Below, one piece after another: positions 1 through 8,153 of a stretch of 64,000 nucleotides of DNA. The stretch is from Corynebacterium frankenforstense DSM 45800 (GTDB taxonomy: Bacteria; Actinomycetota; Actinomycetes; Mycobacteriales; Mycobacteriaceae), in contig NZ_CP009247.1 in the NCBI RefSeq assembly GCF_001941485.1, positions 2,232,001-2,296,000 of the forward strand. The letters run 5' to 3'. Position 1 is the first letter of the stretch. Every line of letters begins with the position of its first letter. The notes under the pieces are model-generated. The model was given only the letters and a program-made list of their open reading frames with translations. It was not told the DNA's origin and ran no database searches. The position numbers and the translations under genes are program-made.

Positions 1-327
1 AAGATCGACGAGAACGGCGAGGCGACCGGCCAGGACCAGCGCGAGTCCGGCTTCTGGCGCATCGACGCCAAGGACAACATCGAGATCGTGACCACGCACT
101 CGACCGGCGTGGCCGAGATCTTCTACGGCAAGCCGATCTCCGAGCGCGCCTGGCAGGTCGAGTCGGCCTCCACCATGGTCACCGAGACCGGCCCGAAGGC
201 CCTCGGCCCGGGCAAGCGCCTCTACGGCCTGCTGCCCAACAACCACCTGGGCTGGGTCGACGAGCGCATGGTCGACGGCGAGCTGCGCCCGCGCATGTCC
301 GCCGAGCTGACCCGCTACGCCGGCTAG
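1..327 (+). CDS. Nitrobindin-like FABP-family protein, C-terminal part
   Basis: The frame is open from the window edge to a TAG at 325-327, so this is the C-terminal 108 residues of a protein that starts outside the window. The fragment has the alternating hydrophobic pattern of a small beta-barrel, with segments such as ESGFWRID and the ending AELTRYAG. This resembles the nitrobindin / DUF1794 heme-binding family (FABP-like fold) found next to pabC in corynebacteria. Proteins of that family bind heme and are proposed to isomerise peroxynitrite. The heme-ligand region cannot be fully checked in this fragment. Identification is from sequence resemblance only. Confidence 0.7.
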   Translation, partial: KIDENGEATGQDQRESGFWRIDAKDNIEIVTTHSTGVAEIFYGKPISERAWQVESASTMVTETGPKALGPGKRLYGLLPNNHLGWVDERMVDGELRPRMSAELTRYAG

Positions 328-479
328 GCGCCGGCCTACCCGGGGTCAGGCGCGCACCCACCCGGGACCAAGCACCGGCCCACCCGGGGCCAGACGCCCC
401 GGCCCCCGGGGCCGGGGAACGCGCCCACCCGCCGCGTGCGCGCCCGCGCGGGGCACGCGCGGCGTCGGCAATTGACAGG

Positions 480-1451
480 TCAGGAACCCAGCGCGCCCTC
501 GATGAGCGCGCGGACCTCCTCGGGGTCCCCGCCGACCTCGAGGGTCTTGCCGTCCAGGGAGAGCACCCGGGCGGCCACGCGCACCGAGGAGACCAGCCAC
601 ACGCTCTCGGCGGTCTTGAGGTCGCGCAGGTAGATGTCGCGTGCCTTGCAGCGCCAGCCGGCGGCCTCGGCGTGCTCGAAGAGCGCCGCCTGCGTGGTGC
701 CCGGCAGCACCTCGCCGCCCGGCACCGGGGTGCGCAGCCGCTTCTTGGACTTGGCCAGCACCACCGTCGAGGTCGCGCCCTCGAGCACGCGCGGGCCCTT
801 GTCGGGGTGCACGTCGCGGGGGTCGACGTAGATGACGTCGTCGGTGCCGTGGGCGTGCGCCCAGCGCAGCGCGGCCATGTTCGCCGCGTAGTTCAGCGTC
901 TTCGCGCCCACCGTCAGCCAGGGTGCGACGCGACGCTCCTCGCCCGGCCCGGTGCCGCCGCGGGTGACCTCGTCGACGCCGGGCAGCGTGGTGTCCACGC
1001 TGAAGCCGCGCGGGGTGGTCATCACCTTCACCCCGTTGGCGCGCTGGTCGAGGGTCTTCTGCGGGATGTCGCTGAGCACCAGCCACGCGCTGGGGAAGCC
1101 GGTCGAGGCGCGCCCGCGGGTGTAGGTCCACACGCACTTGGCGTCGACACCCTCGCCGCGCTCGGTCACCCAGGCCTCGGCGGCCTCGGCGGTCGCGCGC
1201 GCCCAGTACTCCGCGTCCGGCTCCGGCATGTCGAGCAGCCGCGCCGAGGAGCGGAAGCGCTCCGCGTGCCTGCGCAGGTTGGCGGCCTTGCCGTCGCGGA
1301 TGAGCAGCGTCTCGAAGACCCCGTCACCGCGGGTGACCGCCGCGTCGTCCCAGAAGATGAACGGCAGGTTCGGGTTGTTACGCCGGATCGAACCCCCGAA
1401 CGGTTCCAGGACGAAGATGACGGGCGCTCGGGTTCCTTGTGGGACAGCCAT
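480..1451 (-). CDS. pabC: Aminodeoxychorismate lyase / class IV aminotransferase-like
   Basis: This 323-residue protein belongs to the fold-type IV PLP enzymes. The segment GAKTLNYAANM carries the expected PLP lysine, and LEGATSTVV matches the conserved cofactor-binding glutamate region. In folate synthesis PabC splits 4-amino-4-deoxychorismate into p-aminobenzoate and pyruvate. A branched-chain aminotransferase-like role cannot be excluded from sequence. An ATG 33 nt further upstream is in frame, but I place the start at 1451 because a CATAAT hexamer lies 6 nt before this ATG, which fits a leaderless transcript. It is divergent from ygfZ with a 40-bp spacer. The dispersed motif GGCGTCGGCAATTGA sits just beyond its stop. 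Confidence 0.8.
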   Translation of the reverse strand: MAVPQGTRAPVIFVLEPFGGSIRRNNPNLPFIFWDDAAVTRGDGVFETLLIRDGKAANLRRHAERFRSSARLLDMPEPDAEYWARATAEAAEAWVTERGEGVDAKCVWTYTRGRASTGFPSAWLVLSDIPQKTLDQRANGVKVMTTPRGFSVDTTLPGVDEVTRGGTGPGEERRVAPWLTVGAKTLNYAANMAALRWAHAHGTDDVIYVDPRDVHPDKGPRVLEGATSTVVLAKSKKRLRTPVPGGEVLPGTTQAALFEHAEAAGWRCKARDIYLRDLKTAESVWLVSSVRVAARVLSLDGKTLEVGGDPEEVRALIEGALGS

Positions 1452-1491
1452 ACCTCGATTATGCCTGTTTCGCATGGCTACCATCGGGGGC
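1452..1491. promoter_or_regulatory. Divergent leaderless promoters of pabC and ygfZ
   Basis: The 40-bp spacer holds a -10-like hexamer for each gene. On the minus strand CATAAT lies 6 nt before the pabC ATG. On the plus strand TACCAT (1479-1484) lies 7 nt before the GTG at 1492. Neither start has a convincing Shine-Dalgarno sequence at normal spacing, which supports leaderless translation of both. Confidence 0.5.
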
Positions 1492-2604
1492 GTGACGGAT
1501 TCGCAGACCTACCGCTCCCCCCTTCTGGACCTACCGGGCGCCACGCCGGCGAACCCGGACGACCCCGCGGCCGCGGGCATCGACGCCGCCGGCGTCGCCT
1601 GGCACTACGGCGACCCGCTCGGCGAGCAGCGCGCGGCCACCCGGGGCCCCGTGATCATCGACCGCTCGCAGCGCGGCGTGCTGCGCGTGACCGGCGAGGA
1701 GGCCGCGGAGTTCCTCAACAACCTGCTCTCCCAGAAGCTCGACGACGCCGAGCCCGGATTCTCCGCCGAGGCGCTCGACATGGACTCCCAGGGCCACGTC
1801 GTCCACCACGCCTTTGTCACCCGCACCGCCGACGCCTTCTACCTGGACCTCCCGGCCGCGCAGGCCGGGTCGCTGCGCGGCTACCTCGAGCGGATGATCT
1901 TCTGGTCCAAGGTCACCGTCGAGCCCACCGAACTGGGCGTGGTCACCGTCCTGGGTGACACCGCCTCAATTGACGACGCCGCGCTGCCCGGCGTCGCCGT
2001 GACCCGCACCGTGGACTGGGCGGGCCCGGCCCGCACCGACGTCCTCGTCGAGCGCGGGGACCTGGCCGACTTCGCCGCCGCCCTGTCGGGCGCCGGCGTG
2101 CAGCCGGCCGGCCTGATGACCTGGACGGCCGCCCGCGTGGCCGCGATGGAGCCGGAGCACGGCGCCGACCTGGACGACAAGTCCATCGCCCACGAGGTCG
2201 CCAACTGGATCGGCCGCCACGGGCACCCGGGCGCGGTGCACCTGCACAAGGGCTGCTACCGCGGCCAGGAGACCGTCTCGCGGGTGGAGAACATCGGCCG
2301 CTCCCCGCGGCTGATGGTGCTGCTCCAGCTCGACGGCTCGGCGCCCGAGCTGCCGGTGCCCGGCACGGACATCACCGCCGGGCCCGGCGGGCGCCGCGTC
2401 GGCCGGCTGGGCACCGTGGTGCACCACTTCGAGGACGGGCCGGTCGCCCTGGGTCTGGTCAAGCGTTCGGCGCTCTCCGCCGGCGGGCAGCTGCAGGCCG
2501 GCGAGGCGGCCGCGGTGGTAGACCCGGACAGCCTGCCGGTCGACGAGGGCGAGCACGCCGGGCGCGCCGCCATCGACCGGCTGCGCGAGGCGCGGCGGAG
2601 CTGA
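1492..2604 (+). CDS. ygfZ: YgfZ/GcvT-type folate-binding protein
   Basis: This 370-residue protein carries the family signature KGCYRGQE with its lysine at about residue 253. That motif defines YgfZ (COG0354) within the GcvT fold. YgfZ proteins bind tetrahydrofolate and support assembly or repair of Fe-S enzymes in the cytoplasm. Pairing with pabC, a folate-pathway gene, is common in actinobacteria. An in-frame ATG lies 18 nt upstream (1474). I choose the GTG at 1492 because TACCAT lies exactly 7 nt before it. The 3' end, including the stop codon, is duplicated in tandem downstream (2559-2682). Confidence 0.85.
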   Translation: MTDSQTYRSPLLDLPGATPANPDDPAAAGIDAAGVAWHYGDPLGEQRAATRGPVIIDRSQRGVLRVTGEEAAEFLNNLLSQKLDDAEPGFSAEALDMDSQGHVVHHAFVTRTADAFYLDLPAAQAGSLRGYLERMIFWSKVTVEPTELGVVTVLGDTASIDDAALPGVAVTRTVDWAGPARTDVLVERGDLADFAAALSGAGVQPAGLMTWTAARVAAMEPEHGADLDDKSIAHEVANWIGRHGHPGAVHLHKGCYRGQETVSRVENIGRSPRLMVLLQLDGSAPELPVPGTDITAGPGGRRVGRLGTVVHHFEDGPVALGLVKRSALSAGGQLQAGEAAAVVDPDSLPVDEGEHAGRAAIDRLREARRS

Positions 2605-2682
2605 GCGCGTCGGGCGGCGCCGGGCGCGCCGCCATCGACCAGCCGCGCGAAGCACGGCGGAACTGGGCACGCCGGGCGGCGC
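2559..2682. repeat. 62-bp tandem duplication of the ygfZ 3' end
   Basis: Copy 1 (2559-2620) covers the last 15 codons of ygfZ, its stop codon and 16 bp beyond. Copy 2 (2621-2682) repeats this with scattered substitutions. Both copies begin CGGGCGCGCCGCCATCGACC. The second copy is outside the reading frame of any gene. Confidence 0.85.
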
Positions 2683-2887
2683 CCGCCGACGGCGCCGGAA
2701 CCGCCCCGGGACTGACGAAACTTAACCGCGCTTTCGCCAGCTTTGCCCTATAAGTAGTGCTCAGGGCCCATTGCAGAAATTTTTTCGCGTACCCGCTATC
2801 CTGTCTTACAGGAATAATCACGATTGAACAGCCGATGGGTTATCCGAATTGCCCTGGATAGTCCCGAACTCCAAGGGGGTCATGGCC
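2683..2887 (+). promoter_or_regulatory. Leader and promoter region of the DUF3073 gene
   Basis: After the duplication the sequence becomes AT-richer than its surroundings. It contains TATAAG near 2750, TTGCAG (2771-2776) and TATCCT (2797-2802); the last two are separated by 20 bp, which is longer than usual. A strong ribosome site, AAGGGGG, lies at about 2872-2878 before the ATG at 2888. I cannot say which hexamer is the real -10. Confidence 0.4.
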
Positions 2888-3130
2888 ATGGGCCGCGGAC
2901 GCGCGAAGGCGAAGCAGACGAAGGTCGCACGCCGGTTGAAGTACTACACGCCCGAGATGGACCTTGAGTCGCTGCAGCGGGAGCTGGCCGGTAAGTCCGG
3001 CCAGGACTCCCACGACGACGGGTATGACGACTACGAGGACTACGACGAGTACGAGGACCCGTACGCCGCCTACATCGACGACGAGGACGACACGGAGGAC
3101 GGCGACGGCCGGGCCACCGGTAGCCGCTGA
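2888..3130 (+). CDS. DUF3073 family protein
   Basis: This small protein of 80 residues starts MGRGRAKAKQTKVARRLKYY, which is the hallmark of the actinobacterial DUF3073 family. The N-terminal third is strongly basic. The C-terminal half is very acidic and tyrosine-rich, with repeated D/E-Y blocks. The function of the family is unknown to me; the basic/acidic split suggests interaction with nucleic acid or a protein partner, which is inference. I prefer the ATG at 2888 over the one at 2882 because the AAGGGGG ribosome site is about 9 nt away and the family begins MGRGRAK. A strong hairpin follows. Confidence 0.85.
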   Translation: MGRGRAKAKQTKVARRLKYYTPEMDLESLQRELAGKSGQDSHDDGYDDYEDYDEYEDPYAAYIDDEDDTEDGDGRATGSR

Positions 3131-3167
3131 TCTCCGTCCCGGGCTATGGCCCGGGCGGTGAACGTCG

Positions 3168-3206
3168 AAGCGCCGGTCCCTCCCCCAGCGGGAGGGACCG
3201 GCGCTT
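3168..3206. terminator. Bidirectional hairpin terminator between DUF3073 gene and purM
   Basis: A perfect 17-bp stem, AAGCGCCGGTCCCTCCC at 3168-3184 and its complement at 3190-3206, encloses a 5-nt loop. There is no clear T-run on either side. It lies between convergent genes and probably ends transcription from both. Confidence 0.75.
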
Positions 3207-3326
3207 CGTCGTGTGTGGGCGCGGCCGCTCGGCGTGGCCGCAGGGACCGGCGTCGTGTGTGGGGGCGCGGCCGACGTGGGCCGCGGGGCGGGCGCGGGGG
3301 TCGCGCGCGGGCGCGGCCCCTCCGGA

Positions 3327-4409
3327 TCAGTAACCGGGGTGGCTGCCGGTCAGCTCGACGCGCTCCTCGCCGTCCGCGGACTCGGTGACGGTGCCCAGCT
3401 CCCAGGACGGGACGTGCCGGGCCGCCAGCATCGCCAGCGCGCGGTCGCGGTCGTTGGCCGAGACGACGGCGACCATGCCGACGCCCATGTTGAAGGTCTT
3501 CTCCATCTCCTCCTGGCTGACCTGGCCGAGGGACTGGATGGTGCGGAAGATCTGGCCCGGGGTCCAGGTGCCGCGGCCCAGGCGGGCGGTCAGGTTCTCC
3601 GGGATCACGCGGGAGAGGTTGCCCGCCAGGCCGCCGCCGGTGACGTGGCAGAAGGTCTTGACCTCGCACTCGGCGGCCAGAGCCAGGCAGTCCTGCGCGT
3701 AGATGCGCGTCGGCTCGAGCAGCTCCTCGCCCAGCGGGCGGCCCAGTTCCTCGACGTAGCCGTCGAGAGGCAGGCCGGCGCGCTCGAGGAGCACGTGGCG
3801 GGCCAGGGAGTAGCCGTTGGAGTGCAGGCCCGAGGAGGCCATGCCGATGACGACGTCACCGGCGCGCACCCGGTCGGGCCCGAGCAGCTCGTCGGCCTCG
3901 ACGACGCCGACGGCGGTGGCCGAGACGTCGTACTCGCCCTCCGCCATCAGGCCGGGGTGCTCGGCGGTCTCGCCGCCCAGCAGCGCGCAGCCGGCCTGGA
4001 TGCAGCCCTCGGCGATGCCGGAGACGATCTCGGCGACGTGCTCGGGCACGACCTTGCCGATGGCGATGTAGTCCTGCAGGAAGAGCGGCTCGGCGCCGCA
4101 GACCACCAGGTCGTCGACGCACATGGCCACCAGGTCGATGCCGATGGTGTCGTGCTTGCCCACGGCCTGCGCGACGGCCAGCTTGGTGCCCACGCCGTCG
4201 GAGCCGGCGGCCAGCAGCGGCTGGCGGTACTCGCTCAGGGCGAAGAGCCCGGCGAAGCCGCCGAGTCCGCCGCGGACCTCGGGGCGGGTCGCCTTCTTGG
4301 CCAGCGGGGCGAACAGCTCGACGGCGCGGTCGCCGGCGGCGATGTCCACGCCGGCCGCCGCGTAGGAGGCCCCGGTCTGCTCGCCGGAGGCGGCCTCGTT
4401 CTCACTCAT
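3327..4409 (-). CDS. purM: Phosphoribosylformylglycinamidine cyclo-ligase
   Basis: PurM (AIR synthetase) closes the imidazole ring by converting FGAM to AIR with ATP, the fifth step of purine synthesis. The 360-residue product has the family landmarks: GSDGVGTKLAVAQ near residue 70, VDDLVVCGAEPLFLQDYIA, GGGLAGN, and a C-terminal AMLAARHV region. The first 15 residues are an unconserved polar extension. Its ATG overlaps the purF stop in an ATGA junction, so the two are co-transcribed and probably translationally coupled. Confidence 0.97.
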   Translation of the reverse strand: MSENEAASGEQTGASYAAAGVDIAAGDRAVELFAPLAKKATRPEVRGGLGGFAGLFALSEYRQPLLAAGSDGVGTKLAVAQAVGKHDTIGIDLVAMCVDDLVVCGAEPLFLQDYIAIGKVVPEHVAEIVSGIAEGCIQAGCALLGGETAEHPGLMAEGEYDVSATAVGVVEADELLGPDRVRAGDVVIGMASSGLHSNGYSLARHVLLERAGLPLDGYVEELGRPLGEELLEPTRIYAQDCLALAAECEVKTFCHVTGGGLAGNLSRVIPENLTARLGRGTWTPGQIFRTIQSLGQVSQEEMEKTFNMGVGMVAVVSANDRDRALAMLAARHVPSWELGTVTESADGEERVELTGSHPGY

Positions 4410-5965
4410 CCGTTCAGGTTTCCTTTCGATTCGGCGGCCATGACCAGGTCGTTGAACTCATCTGCGCTGCCGCAGTGCTGGAGGGCGGCCACGGCCTCCG
4501 CGTTGTCGTTGCCCGCGGGAACGCCCAGCGGGTAGTGCCCGTCGAAGCAGGCGCAGCACAGCTCGTCGCGGGGCTGCTCGGTCGCCTCGACCATCGCGTC
4601 GACGGAGACGAAACCGAGCGAGTCGGCGCCGATGGCGGTGCAGATCGAGGAGACCACGGTCTCCTCGTCGGCCGCCGACGACGAGTTGGCGATCAGCTCC
4701 CCGGGGCTGGCGAAGTCGATGCCGTAGAAGCACGGCCACTTCACCGGCGGGGAGGCGATGCGCACGTGCACCTCGGCCGCACCGGCCTCGCGCAGCATGC
4801 GGATCAGGGCGCGCTGGGTGTTGCCGCGCACGATCGAGTCGTCGACGACGATCAGGCGCTTGCCCTCGATCATGTGGCGCAGCGGGTTGAGCTTGAGGCG
4901 GATGCCCAGCTGGCGCAGCGTCTGGGTCGGCTGGATGAAGGTGCGGCCCACGTAGGCGTTCTTGACCAGGCCCTGCCCGAAGGGGATGCCGGACTCCTGG
5001 GCGTAGCCGACGGCCGCCGGGGTGCCGGACTCGGGCACGGGCATGACCAGGTCGCCGTCCGCGGGGTACTCGCGGGCCAGGCGCCGGCCGATCTCGATGC
5101 GCGCGGCGTTGACCGGGCGGTTGCGGATCACGGAGTCCGGGCGGGCCAGGTAGACGTACTCGAAGACGCAGCCGCGCGGGCGCGGCTTCGCGAAGGTCTC
5201 GGAGCGGATGCCCGTGTTGTCCACGGCCACCAGCTCGCCGGGCTCGATCTCCCGGACGAAGGAGGCGCCGACGATGTCGAGCGCACAGGTCTCGGAGGCG
5301 ATGACCCAGCCGCGCTCGAGCCGGCCGAGGGCCAGCGGGCGCACGCCCTGCGGGTCGCGGGCGGCGTAGAGGGTCTTGCCGTCGGTGAAGGTCAGGCAGA
5401 ACGCGCCGGTCACCCGCGGCAGCAGCTCGCGGGCGGCCTCGAAGATGCCGGTCTCGCCGTGCACGCCGTCGGCGAGCAGGGCGGTCAGCACGGTCGTGTC
5501 GGAGGCGTCCTCGCGGTCGATCAGGCCCTTGGACACGGCCTCGTCGCGCAGCTGGACGTAGTTGACCAGGTTGCCGTTGTGCCCCAGGGCGATGTCCAGG
5601 CCGTCGCGCGTCGAGCGGAACATCGGCTGGACGTTGGACCAGTCCTTGCCGCCGGCGGTCGAGTAGCGGGTGTGGCCGATGGCCACGCTCCCCTCGAAGG
5701 CGCTGAGCAGGGACTCGTCGAAGACCTGGGAGACCAGGCCCATGTCCTTGTAGACCACGATCCGGTCGCCGTCGCCCGTCGCGATGCCCGCGGCCTCCTG
5801 GCCGCGGTGCTGGAGGGCGAACAGCCCGAAGTAGGTGAGTTTGGCTACTTCCTCACCCGGAGCCCACACACCGAAGACGCCGCATTCCTCGCGCGGCTCA
5901 TTCTCGCCGCGGTCGTCGAGGTCCGCGGCGACGCCGTGCGGTCCGGGACAGTTCTCGATTGCCAC
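4406..5965 (-). CDS. purF: Glutamine PRPP amidotransferase
   Basis: PurF makes 5-phosphoribosylamine from PRPP and glutamine, the first committed step of purine synthesis. The 519-residue product is made with a short propeptide; the segment REECGVFGVW places the N-terminal nucleophile cysteine at about residue 28. The PRPP-binding loop VVDDSIVRGNTQR is intact, and the C-terminal CCACFDGHYP segment is typical. An ATG lies 9 nt further upstream. I choose the GTG at 5963-5965 because TAAGAT on the minus strand lies exactly 7 nt before it, the same layout as several other leaderless genes here. It is first gene of a purF-purM operon. Confidence 0.95.
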   Translation of the reverse strand: MAIENCPGPHGVAADLDDRGENEPREECGVFGVWAPGEEVAKLTYFGLFALQHRGQEAAGIATGDGDRIVVYKDMGLVSQVFDESLLSAFEGSVAIGHTRYSTAGGKDWSNVQPMFRSTRDGLDIALGHNGNLVNYVQLRDEAVSKGLIDREDASDTTVLTALLADGVHGETGIFEAARELLPRVTGAFCLTFTDGKTLYAARDPQGVRPLALGRLERGWVIASETCALDIVGASFVREIEPGELVAVDNTGIRSETFAKPRPRGCVFEYVYLARPDSVIRNRPVNAARIEIGRRLAREYPADGDLVMPVPESGTPAAVGYAQESGIPFGQGLVKNAYVGRTFIQPTQTLRQLGIRLKLNPLRHMIEGKRLIVVDDSIVRGNTQRALIRMLREAGAAEVHVRIASPPVKWPCFYGIDFASPGELIANSSSAADEETVVSSICTAIGADSLGFVSVDAMVEATEQPRDELCCACFDGHYPLGVPAGNDNAEAVAALQHCGSADEFNDLVMAAESKGNLNG

Positions 5966-6229
5966 ACCCCACATCTTAACGGCCCGTTGTCGCGGGACAC
6001 GAACGCCCTTGCCCGGCCCCGGCCCCGGGCGCCGGCGCGGAGCCCGCGGCAGTCGGGGCGGCGGCCCCGGGGCAGTCGGGGCGGCGGCCCCGGGAGAGTC
6101 AGGAGAGCCGGGGGCGGCGCGGGTCGTGGGTCCCCTAGCCCCGCGCCCGCTATGGCCCCAGGGCCCAAGCCGTCAAGCGAGCCCCATGTGCACCACCAGC
6201 ACCAAGGTCGGTGTCCGATGGCCTCACCG
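5966..6229 (-). promoter_or_regulatory. purF promoter and upstream spacer
   Basis: The minus-strand hexamer TAAGAT (plus positions 5973-5978) is placed as the -10 of a leaderless purF transcript. Further up lies a 23-bp tandem pair (6049-6071 and 6072-6094) built on GCAGTCGGGGCGGCGGCCCC. I see no known purine riboswitch here. Confidence 0.5.
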
Positions 6230-6319
6230 GTGGGCATTTTGTGTGGGTTTGTCCGAAAGCCCGAAAACTGACCTGCGGAAACGCCGAGCCGGCCCGACAA
6301 ACCTACACAAAATGCCCAC
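6230..6319 (+). repeat. Core-bearing palindromic element A1
   Basis: This 90-bp element has inverted arms of about 24 bp, left GTGGGCATTTTGTGTGGG and right ACACAAAATGCCCAC at the end, with one arm mismatch. The centre holds CTGACCTGCGGAAACGC (about 6268-6284). Similarity to copy A3 extends about 40 bp further left, from 6190, beginning GCACCACCAGCACCA. It lies between purF and a sterol-carrier-like gene. Confidence 0.85.
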
Positions 6320-6340
6320 GGCCCCCGGCCACCCCCCCCC

Positions 6341-6425
6341 GGGGACCCGGCCACCAACCACAGATCCCCGACCAACCTCCCCGGGGACCCCGGCCACCAA
6401 CCACAGATCCCCGGCCAACCACCCC
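6341..6425. repeat. 42/43-bp tandem duplication beside element A1
   Basis: Two units, 6341-6382 and 6383-6425, both begin GGGGACCC and contain CCACCAACCACAGATCCCC. The array ends 7 bp before the stop codon of the next gene. Confidence 0.85.
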
Positions 6426-6432
6426 GGGAACT

Positions 6433-6816
6433 TCACTCCAGCGGCACGACCGGCAGGTGGGCGGCGACCTCCCCGGCGCGCGAGCCGGAGGACTGGACCC
6501 GCCCGTCGGCCACGGCGGCGTCGAAGTCCTCGAGCCCGGTGGCCAGACGCAGCCAGTCCAGGTCTGCACACTCGACGACGTTGGGCGGGGTGCCGCGGGT
6601 GTGGCGCGGCCCCTCGACGCACTGCACGGCGACGAACGGCGGCACGCGCAGCTCGACGGTGTGGCCGGGCGCCTCCTGGGCCAGCGTGCGGGCGGTGGCA
6701 CGCACGGCCGCGGCCACCGCGGGCCGGGCCGGGCGGGCGACGTTGTCGGGGTCTCGGACCCAGTCGGCGACGGCGAGGACGGCGGCTCGGGCCTCTGCGG
6801 GATCGACCTTCTTCAT
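6433..6816 (-). CDS. Sterol carrier family (SCP-like) small protein
   Basis: This 127-residue protein resembles the short actinobacterial sterol carrier family proteins that are annotated next to purF. It begins MKKVDPAEARAAV and contains VELRVPPFVAVQCVEGPRHTRG followed by ECADLDWLRLATG. The family is thought to bind lipids, but no activity is established to my knowledge. The start at 6816 is supported by TAGGCT (plus strand 6824-6829) lying exactly 7 nt upstream. A much longer open frame extends further upstream but runs antisense to the thioesterase gene and is not used. Confidence 0.75.
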   Translation of the reverse strand: MKKVDPAEARAAVLAVADWVRDPDNVARPARPAVAAAVRATARTLAQEAPGHTVELRVPPFVAVQCVEGPRHTRGTPPNVVECADLDWLRLATGLEDFDAAVADGRVQSSGSRAGEVAAHLPVVPLE

Positions 6817-7017
6817 GGCCGTCAGCCTAGCGCCGCCCCGCTCTCCCGAGCCTCGCCGCACTCCCGCACGACCCGCCCCACAGCCCCACTCCACCCGCGC
6901 CGCCTGCCTGCCCCGCGAGTCACGTGCGACGCGGGTAACCTGGCCTCGGGTGGACGCCCCGGGTGCGCTGCGGCGGGGCGTCGGAAAGCAACGAGTGAAG
7001 TGACAGGAAGAAGGACC

Positions 7018-8025
7018 ATGGCCGAGACCACCGCCGAGCCCCAGACCCCCTCCCCCTCGGTGACGCTGAGGTTCATGGCGGCACCGACCGACGTCCTCAT
7101 GGCCGGCGCCAGCGGGGTCTCCGGCGGGCGCGTGCTGGAGTGGATCGACAAGGCGGCCTACGCCTGCGCCACCCAGTGGTCCGGCACCTACTGCGTGACC
7201 GCCTACGTCGGCCACATCCACTTCACCCGCCCGATCCCCTCGGGCCACATGGTCGAGGTCCGCTCGCGCATCGCGATGACGGGCCGTTCCTCGATGCACA
7301 TCGTCAACGAGGTCCTCTCGGCCGACCCGCGCGACGGCCACTTCTCCCCGGCCTGCGACTGCCTGGTCATCTTCGTGGCCAAGGACACGGCGACGGGCCG
7401 CTCGCAGGCGGTGCCGAAGTTCCACCCGGCCAACAAGGAGGAGGAGCGCGTCTGGCAGGCCGCCGAGTCGCGTATCGACCTGCGCAAGGCGATCGAGGCG
7501 GAGATGGCCAAGCAGACCTACGAGGGTCCATCGGACGCGCCGCGTCTGATCACGCGTTTCCTGGCCAAGCCGACGGACATCAACTGGGGCGGCAAGGTGC
7601 ACGGCGGCACGGCCATGGAGTGGATCGACGAGGCCGGCACCGCCTGCACGATGGAGTGGTCCGGCATCCGCACCGTCGCGGTCTACGCGGGCGGCATCCG
7701 CTTCTACCAGCCGATCTCGATCGGCGACCTCATCGAGGTCGACGCCCGCATGATGCGCACCGACGCCCGTTCGATGCAGATGTCGATCCACGTGCGCGCC
7801 GGTGACGCCCACCGCGGCCGCGACGAGCTCGAGACCGCCATCCACGCCACCGTGACCTACATCGGCCTCGGCGTCGACGGCGAGCCGCAGCTGGCGCGCA
7901 CCTTCGTCCCGGAGACCGAGGAGGACAAGCGCCTCGCCGAGCACGCCAACACCCTGCGCGAGCTGCGCGGTCACTATTCGCCGCTCTCGCTGACCCCGCA
8001 GGTCACCCACCAGCGCATCGACTGA
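7018..8025 (+). CDS. Acyl-CoA thioesterase, double hotdog
   Basis: This 335-residue protein holds two hotdog domains in tandem, each with a clear motif: GGRVLEWIDKAAY near residue 37 and GGTAMEWIDEAGT near residue 200. The second half repeats the pattern VTAYVGHIHFTRPI as VAVYAGGIRFYQPI. This is the layout of ACOT7/ACOT11-type enzymes, which hydrolyse fatty acyl-CoA to free acid and CoA in the cytoplasm. The chain-length preference cannot be read from sequence. The ATG at 7018 follows AGGAAGAAGG. A copy of the dispersed motif (CGTCGGAAA) lies just upstream and another overlaps the terminator. Confidence 0.85.
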   Translation: MAETTAEPQTPSPSVTLRFMAAPTDVLMAGASGVSGGRVLEWIDKAAYACATQWSGTYCVTAYVGHIHFTRPIPSGHMVEVRSRIAMTGRSSMHIVNEVLSADPRDGHFSPACDCLVIFVAKDTATGRSQAVPKFHPANKEEERVWQAAESRIDLRKAIEAEMAKQTYEGPSDAPRLITRFLAKPTDINWGGKVHGGTAMEWIDEAGTACTMEWSGIRTVAVYAGGIRFYQPISIGDLIEVDARMMRTDARSMQMSIHVRAGDAHRGRDELETAIHATVTYIGLGVDGEPQLARTFVPETEEDKRLAEHANTLRELRGHYSPLSLTPQVTHQRID

Positions 8026-8037
8026 TTCAATTGCCGA

Positions 8038-8066
8038 CGCCCGCGGTTCTCACCGCGGGCGTTTTT
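8038..8066 (+). terminator. Rho-independent terminator of the thioesterase gene
   Basis: The perfect 10-bp stem CGCCCGCGGT / ACCGCGGGCG with a 4-nt loop is followed by TTTTT at 8062-8066. The left arm is partly formed by a copy of the dispersed motif TTGCCGACGC at 8031. Confidence 0.9.
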
Positions 8067-8153
8067 CCTTGCGCTTGAGTGGGTTGCGCCGCGCTGGCGC
8101 GCGGCGTGACGCCTGCCCGGCGCGTGCATCCCGGTGACGCGGGCCCGCCCGCG

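Noticed and set aside
5966..6229. A purine riboswitch upstream of purF
   Set aside because: purF appears to be leaderless, and I see no conserved riboswitch core in the spacer.
6433..8010. A 525-codon minus-strand frame covering the thioesterase region
   Set aside because: Only the last 127 codons resemble a protein family. The rest is antisense to the thioesterase gene; the leaderless hexamer at 6824-6829 fixes the real start.
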